Shown: positions 26,690-38,627 of the stretch, one piece after another | How positions within the stretch are numbered: position 1 is the first letter of the stretch | How the letters are laid out: each line of letters begins with the position of its first letter | Origin: Xestospongia bergquistia | Lineage: Eukaryota; Porifera; Demospongiae; Haplosclerida; Petrosiidae | DNA length: 64,000 bases | Direction: 5' to 3' | Assembly (NCBI GenBank): GCA_963965975.1 | Contig: OZ014411.1 | Coordinates: 25,031,249-25,095,248, forward strand | Program-made: the position numbers and the translations under genes | Notes under the pieces: generated by a model | The model's input: only the letters and a program-made list of their open reading frames with translations | Databases searched by the model: none | Told to the model about the DNA's origin: nothing

Positions 26690-27135
26690 GTCAGACAGAA
26701 AATCATTGATCAATGATAGGTTTCCTGAGTAACGCAGTCATTACTGCTGCACAGAAGCTTCTGAAAGATGTCTATCCAAACATTGGTGAACATTTCCCAA
26801 ATGTTTGTGGGGTTTTCGTTAGCTTTCGCCACATCTTTTTGTGGCGGGCAAACCAACATATATATATTCAACATCAATTAAGGGACCACCTTTTTCACTG
26901 TCTTGAAAATAAGACAATTGCCCATTTCCCTGGCAGTGGTGAAAAAAGAAAGCAAAACAACGTGTTGCTGATACTAAATTCGGAGTATACTACAAGTGTC
27001 GTCAAGCAGAAGGGGGTAGAATGATTAAGTACGAAGGCTGCAAAGACTGATATTATGAAGATTGTGTTGAAGTCTCAAGAGCCATTTGGCAGACCAAGAG
27101 GCACATATCATGGATATGTGGCACTTGTGTAAAAA
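26690..27135 (+). pseudogene. Ulp1-like protease / PHD-finger gene remnant
   Basis: The first part reads LSNAVITAAQKLLKDVYPNI, resembling the start of Ulp1-like cysteine protease domains found in animal transposon-related genes (..INAAQ.LLK..FP..). After a frameshift near 26940, a PHD-type zinc finger follows: KCRQAEGGRMIKYEGCKD, then a stop in place of the usual Trp, then YYEDCVEVS and ISWICGTC. The protease catalytic Cys/His region is not recognisable. The stop and frameshift show it is not functional in this form. Confidence 0.55.
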
Positions 27136-29026
27136 CTCCAAATTAATTGTAGCATTCATACCTATATAATATAACCTATAATTGCATAACATATACTGTC
27201 TTTAGTTAGATTTTATGCTGCCAAAAGGAGACCTAGGACTATGTTTGGACAACACACAAATTTTTTTTATCAATTTAGATTAGAACTATGTTACAATTAT
27301 TATACAAAGTATGTATCTGACACCTAAAAAAATACATGGTACATTATCATGGCAGTATTTAAGGTGTAATTACACAAAAAATCAATACATTTTCAACATA
27401 AAAACAATGAATGTATTCAATATTTTTTTCCTGTGAATAAAGGGTATTCACCAACCACTTTAATAATATCAGTGATAATTATCTTGTTGCATTCTATGCA
27501 TGTGCTATATGTAGAGATGAAGCAATAGCCATCCCAACTATCTTGTCTGCATTCTTGGACTGATATTAGCCGTCCCTACATTTACTTCATTATATTCTTA
27601 TTTATTTGCAATACATTAATTATAAAGTTGGTGGAACAATGCAATTAATGAGAAACGTCAAGGTAGTACTATGAAATAAAAAATAAAATATTTTCATGTA
27701 AGTACCTAACAAAGTCCTTACTCTCATGTCGTTTGCTTATTCCACTTGATCATGCATGACCTTATGCTGCTCTTTGCCTTGTTTATCTCAACTGTTGTCT
27801 GTTTTTGTTTGCATTGATTTTTTTTACTCTGACAATGAGACCTGTATATAGGCAACAAATTGTTAGTATTTCATAAAGAAACTTTTGACTGGAGTGATTT
27901 ATTATCAAACTATTGTAAGTATTAGCCTAATATCTATTATATTTCATACAATATATGGCATGTAGTACATGTTTTGTCAAAGAAGTATATACTACATAGG
28001 TTGCAGTCACTTATGTGTCACTCACCCAAAACCACTACTCTATATAGTGGATGGTGCATCCAAAGGTATAAAGGTAAATGAAGTGATCATGACTAAACAG
28101 CCCAAAGATGAAACTTGTTTAAGTAATGTGTTAAGCAAGTCTTGGTTAATTACATGAAAACACTAACTAAAACAGTAAAGTATATATAAGAGTTACATAC
28201 AAATACTGCATGCTGCATCATGAGCTAGTTAGCTAAACCAAATCTGTTGGTTAATATTTCCTGGGATTATTACTTTATAGAATATTGCCCACAACTAATA
28301 TATGCTTTGTTAATTATACACATCACAATTTGTTGATTGCAGTAAGTGGATTAAACACTCTAACATTGAGAAATGGAAATGATAAACACAGTTGAAAAGA
28401 CCACTTGCTGTGATATCAATTTTTCAATGATTGATGCTGTTTATTGTGAAATGTTTTACATCTTTAGAGGATAACCTTAAAGATATTGAAAAGTTGTCAC
28501 ATCAAACATTTATGCAAGAGGCTGGCTACATAATATTATCATGGTGTGAGTGTTGAGCCACTTCAATCATGATTAAAATTAATAAGCCACTATAGGGTCA
28601 TGTTTAACTATAAAAGATTTGCCATAGCTATAGTGACAATATGAGGTAGAAAAGATGGCTTATCATAGACATTGTCATTAGGGTATCTCTAGATACTCAC
28701 CGCTCTTCAAGATTCATCAAAATCTGTTATGTCATGCAATTGTGATGTGTATAACAAAGCATATATTAGCGGTGGAAAGCCATGCAACTGGGTGCATATT
28801 TTCACATGCCAGAGTCTTTTGAGTGGTTTCGTTCTTCGTGTCATTTTAAAAAGTGTGCTTAGGTCTCTTGGTGATTATTAAAACATTTACTTAATTAGAA
28901 ATTACAACTACAGATATGATATTAAAATACCAGATAAATGAACAAATTAATGTTATGTTATGGTTCTTGTATTATCAAAATAAAAATAAAATGGTATATG
29001 TTCTTGAGTTTGGCATATAACAACAT
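27136..29026. other. Intergenic region, part duplicated downstream of B2
   Basis: No gene is supported between 27136 and 28200. About 28220-29020 is homologous to about 31138-31860 (strings such as CTAGTTAGCTAAAC and CAACTGGGTGCA), so it is the shared 3' flank of the B1 and B2 duplication units. Confidence 0.55.
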
Positions 29027-29763
29027 TCAATGACTTTCTTTTCCAATATCATGTAATCTTTTATTGAAATCAGGAAAAAGAGAAATAACATCATCAATAG
29101 AAGTATCGAGAAAGGTAGTACTAGCTATAGGGTTGATTTTTTTCTCCCTTTCCTCCAGTAAATCAATTGTATATATAACACCAATTATATTATTGACTGC
29201 TTGAGTGTAGTCATCTGGTTGAAGCCTCTTAGAAGACAGAATTCCTTTGGTATCATGAAGTACCTATTTAAAATAAGATATTTTATAGTTTGATTTATGG
29301 AAATTTATCTCTCAGGATATACACATTGAATTGAAATATATACCTAGCCTCCACAAATAATAAATCACACCTACACTGTAGTAGCGTTAGCATGTGTATC
29401 ATTTGACTTAAATATCCTATAGCACATGTATAACTTATTATCTCTCATATGGGTGATTTAAATTACCTGAAATACATCAGACGAGATAGTTTTTACCACA
29501 GCTGATAATGGTCCCAAACTTACATAATGTTCAACATTAAAAGTTTGTGAAGTTAACACACCAACCTGCACACGAAAATATGACATCAGAATGTGAATAG
29601 CTCTCGGCATTATTCCTATATCTATTTTGTCTTCTTCAGTAATACCAGGGATATCTGTTGAGAGTCCAGCAAATAATGACTTCAAATCACATAATAATGG
29701 AATGACTCGTTGTATTACTTTTTCTTTTTCCTTAGTCAAATCATAAACAGGAGGCTTTGACAT
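29027..29763 (-). CDS. Two-exon family copy B1, unknown function
   Basis: Exons 29467-29763 and 29027-29263 join in phase 0 (CAG|GTAATT; AAATAG|GTA), giving 177 residues. The ATG at 29763 is chosen because it sits where the B2 and B3 starts align; another in-frame ATG lies eight codons upstream (29787). Exon 1 has KPPVYDLTKEKEK, VIPLLCDLKSLFAGLSTDI and GITEEDKIDIGIMPRAIHIL. Exon 2 has VLHDTKGILSSKRLQPDDY, AVNNIIG and LFPDFNKRLHDIGKESH. Subfamily B shares with A the (I/V)PLL.DL..(L/R)FAG core, the EDK.DI..MP.A motif and the DYTQAVNN.IG block. It lacks the KDWDVP start and ends in FPDFNKRLHDIG instead of FHDYDKR. Function unknown. Confidence 0.78.
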
Positions 29764-29814
29764 TTTTTTGAAGGAACAATCTGACAAAATTAAGGTGTGT
29801 AAGTGTTACTGTCG

Positions 29815-29836
29815 ACACAGGAAATTACAAATTATA
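29815..29836 (-). promoter_or_regulatory. Conserved TTTCCTGT element upstream of B1
   Basis: On the gene strand this reads TATAATTTGTAATTTCCTGT, ending about 52 bp before the B1 ATG. Near-identical strings precede B2 (32645-32667) and B3 (33813-33837). The GGAA core is in opposite orientation to that of subfamily A. Role inferred from conservation; part of this may simply reflect recent duplication. Confidence 0.35.
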
Positions 29837-30012
29837 AATTATATCTAAATTTGGTAATTGATAATCAAATATACAGTGAAAATATTTAATTACGATGATC
29901 TGCGTAGACTTAGCAACATTTGATCATGATATAGTAAATTCCTGTGTAAAGTAATCCTTAAACTAGTACTGATACACATCTTAGTTTTGCTCCTTCAAAA
30001 ATAAAAAAAGAG

Positions 30013-30990
30013 TTGGCATTCAAGTCTTAATTTTGAAAAGAAAACAGGAAAAGAATTACAACAAGTCATTCCCATTATTACATGATTTGGAGTCATTATT
30101 TGCTGGACTCTCAACAGATATCCCTGATATTACTGAAGAAGACAAAATAAATATAGGAATAATGCCAAGAGCTATTCATATGCATCATGACCTCCCACTT
30201 TCATAAGTTAGTTGATGCGTATACATCACAAACTTCAAGTGTTGAGCAATCTGACATTTGGGGAAAATTTCCAACTATGACAGCAACTATCATGTCTGAT
30301 GCATATCAGGTAATTTGAATCATCCATATAAGAGTTGTTCATTTGCTATAGGATATGTAAATCAAATGACATACATATGCTAAGACTGCTATAGTATGTA
30401 TTAGTGTTTGTGTTGCCCCATGTACCAGTGGAGGGGTTTCTTTTTTCTTAAATTCAGTAGATAAAAAAACAAGTAGAAAAAAGAATGAAATGAGTATGCA
30501 GCAGACTTGTAATAGCTGAAATATATTTACATATATAATTAGTAAAATGTTCAGGATACAACTTTTTTAAATGTGATGGAAATTTGTTGTAAACACAAAA
30601 ATAGGTTTAATATGTAAATATCTTTATTGTTATATTTACTAATATATGCAAATAACTATATGTTTAGCACCACTCTTTGAACTCTATTCAATGAGAGATT
30701 TCTAAAAATATACGTAAATTTGACAATCGTCTTCCAACAAATTCACAAGGATATGGTTCCATGTATTTTAAACTGACTCATAGTCACTTGGGTTGCATGT
30801 GCTTTCCACCAATTGTAAATACATTTTAATGTATAAACAACACACATTGCTTCAACAAATATAGTTCCAATCTTTATATATGAAATTGTATTTAAATTGA
30901 TTTAGTAGTTACCATATAAGGTTAACATGGAGGTCAGTCAATCAATATTTCATTAATATTTTAAATAGGTACTTAGTGATACTAAAAGAC
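30013..30990 (+). pseudogene. Family pseudogene B5, exon 2 disrupted
   Basis: About 30013-30309 matches exon 1 of B4 closely (SLFAGLSTDIPDITEEDKIN, then PRAIH) and keeps the CAG|GTAATT donor. However, the ATG is lost (AAAAAGAGTTGGC against GAAGATGAGTTGGC in B4), one base is inserted before the LLxDL codons (CCCATTATTACA), and another insertion follows PRAIH. Exon 2 begins normally at 30969 (AATAG|GTACTTAGTGATACTAAA) but after about 20 bp turns into gypsy reverse-transcriptase sequence. It lies divergent to B1. Confidence 0.8.
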
Positions 30991-31140
30991 AACATTGAAC
31001 AGGAATTAGACAGACTAGAGAGTGCTGGTATACTAACTAAGGTTAACTATAGTACATGGGCTGCTCCCATAGTAGCCATTCTAAGAAAGATGGGAAATTG
31101 AGAATTTGTGGAGATTACAAGGTCACAACATTAGCTGGTT
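30984..31140 (+). pseudogene. Ty3/gypsy reverse-transcriptase fragment inside B5
   Basis: The translation KDNIEQELDRLESAGILTK, then VNYSTWAAPIVAILRK and, after a frameshift, DGKLRICGDYKVT, is the N-terminal block of a Ty3/gypsy reverse transcriptase. No catalytic YVDD region is present. It replaces the rest of exon 2 of the pseudogene, with the shared bases AAAAGAC at the junction. Confidence 0.8.
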
Positions 31141-31862
31141 AGCTAAACTAAATCTCTTAATTAATATTTCATGGGATCATTACTTTATAGAACATTGCTC
31201 ACCACTAATATGCTTCGTTAATTATATAAATGACAATTGTTGATTGCAGTAAATAAGTAAGATAGTATGAGTGGATTAAACATTCTAACACTGAGACATT
31301 GAGAAATGGACATAACACAATCAAAATGCTCCATGCAATATCAAATTTCAATAATTGGTATATTAGAGGATAACCTTGAACATATTGAAAGATGTCACAG
31401 CAAAATTTATGTATGAGACTACATGTCATGATGATGTGAGTGTTGAGCTACCTCAAACATGATTAAGGTTGATAAACCACTATAGGTCATGTTTAACTGT
31501 AAAAGATTTGTAATATGAGGTAGAAGAAATGGCTTATCATAGACAATATCATTATGGCTTCTCTATATGTTCAGTGCTCTTCATGATTCACCAAAATCAT
31601 GTTATATCCTGGTATTAGAGTAAGCCACACAACTGGGTGCACATTTTTCATATGCCAGGATCTCTTGAGTAGTTTCATGTAATTTTAGAAAGTGTGTTTT
31701 GTCTTCTTGACGATTATTATAGCATTGACTTAATTAGGAATAATTACATCTACAGAAATGATATTAAAATGTCAGCTAAATTGAACAAATTAATGTTGTT
31801 GTTGTATTATCAAAAAATAAAATAAAACGATACATGTTCTCGAGTTTGGTATATAACAACAT

Positions 31863-32576
31863 TCAACGACTTTCTATTCCAATGTCATGTAATCTTTTAT
31901 TGAAATCAGGAAAAAGGGCAATAATATTATCAATGGAAGTATTGAAAAAGGCAGTACCAGCTATAGGAGTGGTTTTCTTTTCCTGTCGTTCCACAAAATC
32001 AATTGAATATATAAAACCAATCATATTATTGACAGCTCGAGTGTAGTCACTTTGTTGAAGCTCTTTAGAAGAAAGGATTCTTTTGGTATCACGAAGTACC
32101 TATTTCAAATACGATAATATAAACGCTGGTTTATGGAAATTTATCTCTCAGGATAATCCACATTGAATTGAAATATCTTAACAAATAGCACATCACAACT
32201 ACACTGTAGTAGTCTTAACATCTATATCATTTGATTTCCTATAGCACATGCACAATTTAATATCTCTCATATGGGTGATTCAAATTACCTGATTTCCATC
32301 AGAACAGATAGTTGCTATCATAGTATCATATTCATCAAGAGTTATAGCTTTTGATGTATACATATCAATCTCCAAATGTATATGTGAGATCAAAGTGTGA
32401 ATAGCTCTTGGCATTACTTTTATATCTATTTTATCCTCTTCTGTAATACCAGGGATGTCTGTTGAGAGTCCAGCAAATAATGATTCCAAGTCACGTAATA
32501 GTGGAACGACTTCTTGTAATATTTTTCCTATTTCCTTAGTGTTATCAAAAGTAGGAGGCTTTGAACTGCAACTCAT
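31863..32576 (-). CDS. Two-exon family copy B2, unknown function
   Basis: Exons 32289-32576 and 31863-32099 join in phase 0 to give 174 residues. Exon 1 starts MSCSSKPPTFDNTKEIGK and continues ILQEVVPLLRDLESLFAGL and EEDKIDIKVMPRAIHTL; its C-terminal part is shorter than in B3, ending ICSDGNQ. Exon 2 reads VLRDTKRILSSKELQQSDY, then TRAVNNMIGFIYSIDFVE, and ends FPDFNKRLHDIGIESR. Splice sites are canonical (CAG|GTAATT and AATAG|GTA). The flanking 3' DNA is duplicated with B1 and B3. Confidence 0.8.
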
Positions 32577-32644
32577 TTTCTATTTTTGAAAGAGCAAATT
32601 TACAAAAACTAAGATTTGTATCCACCGTAAGGGTTATTCTCTAT

Positions 32645-32667
32645 ACAGGAAATTACAAGTTATATCC
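32645..32667 (-). promoter_or_regulatory. Conserved TTTCCTGT element upstream of B2
   Basis: ACAGGAAATTACAAGTTATA on the plus strand, about 69 bp before the B2 ATG, matches the B1 and B3 elements. Role inferred. Confidence 0.35.
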
Positions 32668-33000
32668 TAATTTGCTAATCATGCAAATATTTGTGGTATA
32701 ACAGTAAACATCTCTATAGACTCATTCGATATAGTATATATTATTTAGTTACATTATATATTGGAACTTTAAAAGATTGACAAAGATTTATTTACCAAAT
32801 TGTTTTTGTTTCATGTAATTTTAGAAAGTGTGCTTTGTCTTCTTGATCATTATTATAGCATTGACTTAATTAGGAATAATTATATCTACAGAAATGATAT
32901 TAAATATCAGTTAAATTGAACAAACTAATGTTGTGGTTGTTGTATTATCAAAAAATAAAATAAAATGGTACATGTTCTTGAGTTTGGTATATAGCAACAT

Positions 33001-33747
33001 TCAACGACTTTCTATTCCAATGTCATGTAATCTTTTATTGAAATCAGGAAAAAGAGCAATAGCATCATCAATAGATATGCGGAATATATTAGCACCAGGC
33101 ATAGGGGTGGATTTCTTTTTCTGTTGTTGCACCAAATCCACTGTATATATGATACCAATCATATTATTGACAGCTTGATTGTAGTCACTTGATTGAAGTT
33201 CTTTAGAAGACAGAATTATTTTGGTATCACAAAGTACCAATTTCAAAGAATATCATATAAAGGCTGGTTTATGGAAATTTATTTCTCAGGGCAATCATTG
33301 AATTGAAATGAAATATATCCCTTGTCTCAACAAATAATATATCACATCTACACTGTCGAGTATTAACATGTATATCATTTGATGTATATATACTATAGCA
33401 CATGCACAATTTAATATCTTTCATATAGGTGATCAAATTACCTGATAAGCATCAGACGCAATAGTTGCCATCATAGCTGATAATGGTCCCCAATTTTCGT
33501 AATCTTTAGCATTTAAAGTTTGTGATGCTAACACATCAATCATCACGGCTAATTGGGATATCAAAATGTGAATAGCTTTTGGCATTACTCTTATATCTAT
33601 TTTGTCTTCTTCAGTAATACCAGGGATGTCTGTTGAGAGTCCAGCAAATAATGATTCCAAATCGCGTAATAGTGGAATGACTTCTTGTAATATTTTTCCT
33701 GTTTCCTTAGTGTTATCAAAAATAGGAGGACTTGAACTGCAACTCAT
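33001..33747 (-). CDS. Two-exon family copy B3 with mutated splice acceptor
   Basis: Exon 1 is 33442-33747 (102 codons; MSCSSSPPIFDNTKETGK, LLRDLESLFAGL, EEDKIDIRVMPKAIHIL) with a normal CAG|GTAATT donor. Exon 2 aligns at 33001-33237 (VLCDTKIILSSKELQSSDY.., ending FPDFNKRLHDIGIESR) and is fully open. The acceptor dinucleotide, AG in every sister gene, is TG here: position 33239 is A on the plus strand where B2 has T, so the gene strand reads AAATTG|GTACTT. Normal splicing at this point should fail, so B3 may be a recent pseudogene, may use another acceptor, or the base may be an assembly or sequencing error. If spliced as drawn, the product is 180 residues. Confidence 0.6.
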
Positions 33748-33812
33748 TTTCTATTTTTGAAGGAGCAACTTCATAAAACTAAGATTTGTATCCACTGTAA
33801 GGGGTATTGTCT

Positions 33813-33837
33813 ACACAGGAAATTACAAATTATATCC
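33813..33837 (-). promoter_or_regulatory. Conserved TTTCCTGT element upstream of B3
   Basis: ACACAGGAAATTACAAATTA on the plus strand, 66 bp before the B3 ATG, matches the B1 element almost base for base. Confidence 0.35.
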
Positions 33838-34456
33838 ATACTAATTAATTATACAGTAAAAATATTTAATTAAGAAGCTGTTATCATATATCAATTATAG
33901 ACTTAGCACAATTAAAACATTTGATTTAGTTAATTATGTGTTGAAACTTAAAAACAAAAACAGCTATATTTACATAAAAATTTTTGAACCAATATATGGA
34001 TCTTACTACGTATAGAGTGTGTTTAGGTTATGTAATGTACTTGTAATTACAGCCTGAGTACCCTAAATGTCCACATTGGTAATTAACTCAGTTACTTTCA
34101 ATTGTTTCAGAAAATAATGTATATGAATAAAGACAGATCATCAAATAAATGCAGTGGAACAGAATCAAGTATAAACACAACTATATGTGTGATATTCTGA
34201 AGAATGCCTTTAGAAAATATAATGAATGATAAAGGTGTGAACAAGAGTGACAAAAATATCAAAATCTATACAGACGTCCACTGTTGTTTATGATAAAAGT
34301 AAAATCACTACAACTGACATTCCTATAATTAAGTTAATCAAATTAAGTGCGATAGTAAATACCATATATGGAAATATAATTGTGGCTTCCCATGTAAAGT
34401 TTAACCCTTAAACTAGTATCAATGCACATCTTAGTGTTGCTCTTTCAGAGTAGAAG

Positions 34457-35654
34457 ATGAGTTGGCAATCAAGTCCTATTTTTGATATCACTAAAGAAAC
34501 AGGAAAAGCATTACAACAAGTCATTCCACTATTACGTGATTTAGAGTCATTATTTGCTGGACTCTCAACAGACATCCCTGGTATTACAGAAGAAGATAAA
34601 ATAGATATAAGAATAATGCCAAGAGCTATTCACATCATGACTTCACAGTTTCGTGTTTTGGCTGATGTGTATACATCACAAACTTCAAGTGTTGAGCAAT
34701 CTAACAGTTGGGAACAATTTCCAACTATGATAGTAACTATCACGTCTGATGCATATCAGGTAATTTGAATCACCCACATGAGAGATATATGTATATATAT
34801 ATATATGATTGTATATGTCTTATAAGTTAAATGATATACATTCTAAAACTACTGTGTAGGTGTGATATATTTTTATTTAATTCAGTAAATGAAATAAAAA
34901 ATGGAACGAATATATAGACTTTGTCATAGCTGGGATATATACATTTACATCATTAGTGAAATGTTCAACTTTCATAAATTTGATGTAAATTTATTGTAAA
35001 CACAAACAAAAATGAATTTTAAAAATGTAAATACCTTTAGTCGCTAATATATGTATAAAAGTATTTATATAGCAGCACTCTTTGAGTTTTTTAATGGGAT
35101 ATCTAAAAATGTACATCAATTTGACAATGATTTTCCAACAAAGTGACATGGACATGGCTCCGTGTAAATTAAAAATTTTCCCCTTAATTGCAATTGCTGT
35201 TAAAATACATTGGTTATTTAATACTGAGTCATAGTCATTTGGGTTATATATACATCTCACAAATTGAAAATACATTGAAAAGTATTAACAACATACACTG
35301 ATTCAATATATATAGTTCCCATCTCTATGTATGAAACTGTATTTAAATTGTTTTAGTATTTACCATAAAGCTAACATGGAGGTCACTCCTTCAATTCAAC
35401 ATTTTATTAATATATTTTAATAGGTACTTAGTGATACTAAAAGACTCTTGTCTTCTAAAGAGCTTCAACCAATTGACTACACTCAAGCTGTCAACAATAT
35501 GATTGGTGCTATATATGCAGTTTATCTGGTGGAACAAAAGTACAAGAAACCTACTTCTAGTACTGCCATTATCAATACTTCTACCAAGGATGTTATTGCT
35601 CTTTTTCCTGATTTCAATAAAAGATTACATGATATTGGAATAGAGAGACATTGA
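34457..35654 (+). CDS. Two-exon family copy B4, unknown function
   Basis: Exons 34457-34759 and 35424-35654 join in phase 0, giving 177 residues. Exon 1 reads MSWQSSPIFDITKETGKALQ, VIPLLRDLESLFAGLSTDI and EEDKIDIRIMPRAIHIM. Exon 2 starts VLSDTKRLLSSKELQPIDY, has AVNNMIGAIYAVYLVEQ, and ends FPDFNKRLHDIGIERH. It is the only intact B copy on the plus strand and lies head-to-head with B3 about 710 bp away. Both exons are clean. The pseudogene B5 is its closest relative, sharing the TSSVEQS segment. The TTTCCTGT element seen upstream of B1-B3 is not preserved here (GGCTTCCCATG in the corresponding place). Confidence 0.8.
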
Positions 35655-37932
35655 ATGTTGCTATATGCCAAACTCATGAACATGTACCATTTTATTTCTG
35701 TTTTGATAATACCACAACATTAGTTGTTCTCATTTTAACTTGTATTTTAATATCATTTCTGTAGTGATAATTCCTACTTAAGTCGATGCTATAATAATCA
35801 CTAGAGGACAAAAACACAGTTTCTAAAATGATACAAAAACTACCAAACCACTCAAGAGACTCTTTGACCTGGTATGTTAAAAATGTACATCCAGTTACAT
35901 AATAGTTTTCTGTAATACCATACAACAAATGATTTGATCATTCATGAAGAAATTTAGAGATGCCATGAAATTATAACATGAATGGCGTCACCTCCTCTAT
36001 TTCATATTGTTGTTATTGTAAGGTTTTTATAGTTGAACAATGTCATAAGCTACCCTTATAGTGGCTTCTGAACTCTCATTGTGAGGCACGCTACAAAGTA
36101 CATACTTCAAACACAAAGAGACAACTTTCATAATTTGATACCTATACTGATGACATCACATAATTATGCTACTTGTATATCAAGTATACTGATTATCTTA
36201 CAAGATGTTTACTCGATATCTCATTCAGGCTTGTTGTGGCTGAAATTAGGATTAGAATGAAACAAAGTTTAAGAAATAGAGTAAATGGTAATGGGATATG
36301 ATTTCATTAACTTTAAATACTAAATGATATTGAAAAACCAAATTCAAAACCCTAACTGATACATACGAATATACAAACCCTTACAGTGTTATAACAAAGA
36401 AATTGAAAAATGAGCTTAGCTGTTTAGATAAGGCACAAAGATAAAAAGTGAGAGCATAATATCATTTACTATATACTGGTATTGTCAAGGAAATATACAT
36501 TCTAATTATTTGGTGTGTATCAAATTTAAAGTTGCTATTAAAGATGAAAAAAACTCAATCCACAAAATAACTGGATCTATAGATCAACTTATATTATTAT
36601 TCATATTTAGTTATGTGACATATCTATACATGTACAGACTGAGAGCAAAGAATAAAAATGAACACCAGTTAGAAGAAGATGAAGGGACAAGATCAGTAGA
36701 TCAAGGCAAATAAAATCAAGAAAGAACCAGCAAGAGTGTTGGAAATGTAAGGCAATCATTACAACATGCTACATGTTAGTTAGCCAGATCAATTGTTTAC
36801 TGTTTCTCAATCTGGAATCAATCGTTCATGAAATTGTCCACTACACCTACACAATGTACCATGAACATATCTAGTATTTTAAAGGACATCTTTATCATTA
36901 TATTGATGCATGAGTAAATCATAATGTCCATTCTTAGATAACTTACTAGACAATTCCATAACTTAGCAGGGAGAGAGATGCTGACTCTGTGAAACAATGG
37001 ATAGTTTCAAATGGCCAAAATAGGTAATAATTCTACTATCTATATGAAAAGTAGTCATGCCAAGTATGTAACACATTAAATAGCAGAGTCATCATTTTCT
37101 TGTTTTTAAGTTGCTAATAATGCTGGAAAGAGACTCAATCTAAAATAATAGGATCTGTAGAACAACTCAATCTCTATTCTTCAGGAAATACTTGATGACA
37201 TATTTATTAATATTTAGTTATGTTACATATCTATACTCTATACATGTACATGTATAGACCAATAACAAAGAATACCAGTTTGAAAGGAAAGGAGCAAGAT
37301 CAGTAGTTAAAGGAAAACAAAATCAAGAAAGTATCAGTGAGAGTGAATAAAATGTTGGAAATGCAAGGCAAGTGTACTATGAAGAGAGAGACAATAGCTT
37401 AAAAGACAGGATGTATAAGGGAGGTGAAAAAGATGAAACATATTTTTGCAATAATGAGAATTATTGGGTTCATTGCAGCACTAAATGTTACTAAAACTTA
37501 ATAAAACTGACATTTACACAATCATTACAACATGCTACATGGCTAGTTAACTAGATCAATTGTTTACTGTATCTCGATCTGGAATCAAAAATTCATGAAA
37601 TTGTCCCCTACGCAGCATATCATGTACATATATACACATCTAGTATTTCAAAGGACATCTTAATCATGTTATTGACGCATGAGTAACCCATGATATCCAT
37701 TCTTGGATAGCTTACTGAACACTTGCCTAACTTAGCAGGGAGATAGGTGCTGGCTCTATGAAACTATGGATAGCTTCAAATGTCTAAAACAACTACTAAT
37801 TCCACACCTGTAGTCATCCCAAATATATACGTAATACATTAAATAGCACAGTCATCATTTTTTAATATTAAAATTGATAACATTTACATGGTAAGTTATT
37901 ATTAGTATAGAAATGTGTTCATTTCAGTTTTA
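35655..37932. repeat. Gap holding a diverged direct duplication
   Basis: No gene is supported. Two blocks of about 550-750 bp (about 36510-37020 and about 37105-37850) are diverged direct copies sharing strings such as ACAATCATTACAACATGCTA-like, AGATCAATTGTTTACTGT and CTTAGCAGGGAGA. Small open frames here are not conserved between the two copies, which argues against coding. The first 150 bp is B4 3' flank homologous to those of B1-B3. Confidence 0.6.
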
Positions 37933-38627
37933 TTAATGTGTATTCTCTATTCCAATGATATGCAATCTTTTATTGAAATCTGGAAAAAGGTTTACAACAT
38001 CGTCAATAGTGGAATGCATGCTGATGCCATTATGAACACCAGATGCTTTAAACACAGACTGTTCGGGACAACGATCCAAGAAATATACTGTATATATAAA
38101 ACCAATCATATTGTTGACAGCTTGAGTATAGTCACTAGGTTGAAGCTCTTTAGACGACAGGAGTTTTTTTGTATCACAAAGTACCTATACAAATAAGTTA
38201 TATAATGCATATGATGATAATAACATAACATGCATATGCATGTCAATATATGTAAAATCCATTAATAATATTCTACTAAAGCTTTACAAATAACTGTAGT
38301 GGCAGTCTATTATGTTTTCCCTTCTCTAAGTACCTGATATAAAGTTGTAGCAATAGTATCCAACACAGTTCCTGTACTTCCATAATTTCGAACATTGGAT
38401 TCTTGTGATTTGAGTATTTCAAACCATGCACGAAAATCAGAGATTATAATGTAAAGTGCTCTTGACATCACTCCAATATCTCTCTTGTCATCTTCAACAA
38501 CTCCAGCAGAGATGTTAGAAGATACTCCAGCAAAAAGATGCTTTAGATCAATCAGAATTGGAATCATTTCTTGTAACATCTTCGTTTGCTTATTGATATG
38601 ATAGTTTGCTATAGCTGAGGCGCCCAT
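37933..38627 (-). CDS. Two-exon family copy B6, most divergent, unknown function
   Basis: Exons 38334-38627 and 37933-38184 join in phase 0 (CAG|GTACTT; TATAG|GTA), giving 181 residues. Exon 1 reads MGASAIANYHINKQTKMLQE, MIPILIDLKHLFAGVSSNIS and VVEDDKRDIGVMSRALYII, keeping the family core but with much change. Exon 2 starts VLCDTKKLLSSKELQPSDY, has AVNNMIGFIYTVYFLDR, then a unique Cys/Ser-containing insert, and ends LFPDFNKRLHIIGIENTH. It is intact. Exon 2 is more conserved than exon 1, suggesting that the SDYTQAVNNMIG block is the more constrained part of the protein. Confidence 0.8.

Noticed and set aside
36510-36713. 67-codon open frame
   Set aside because: The diverged duplicate at about 37105 does not keep the frame; likely chance.
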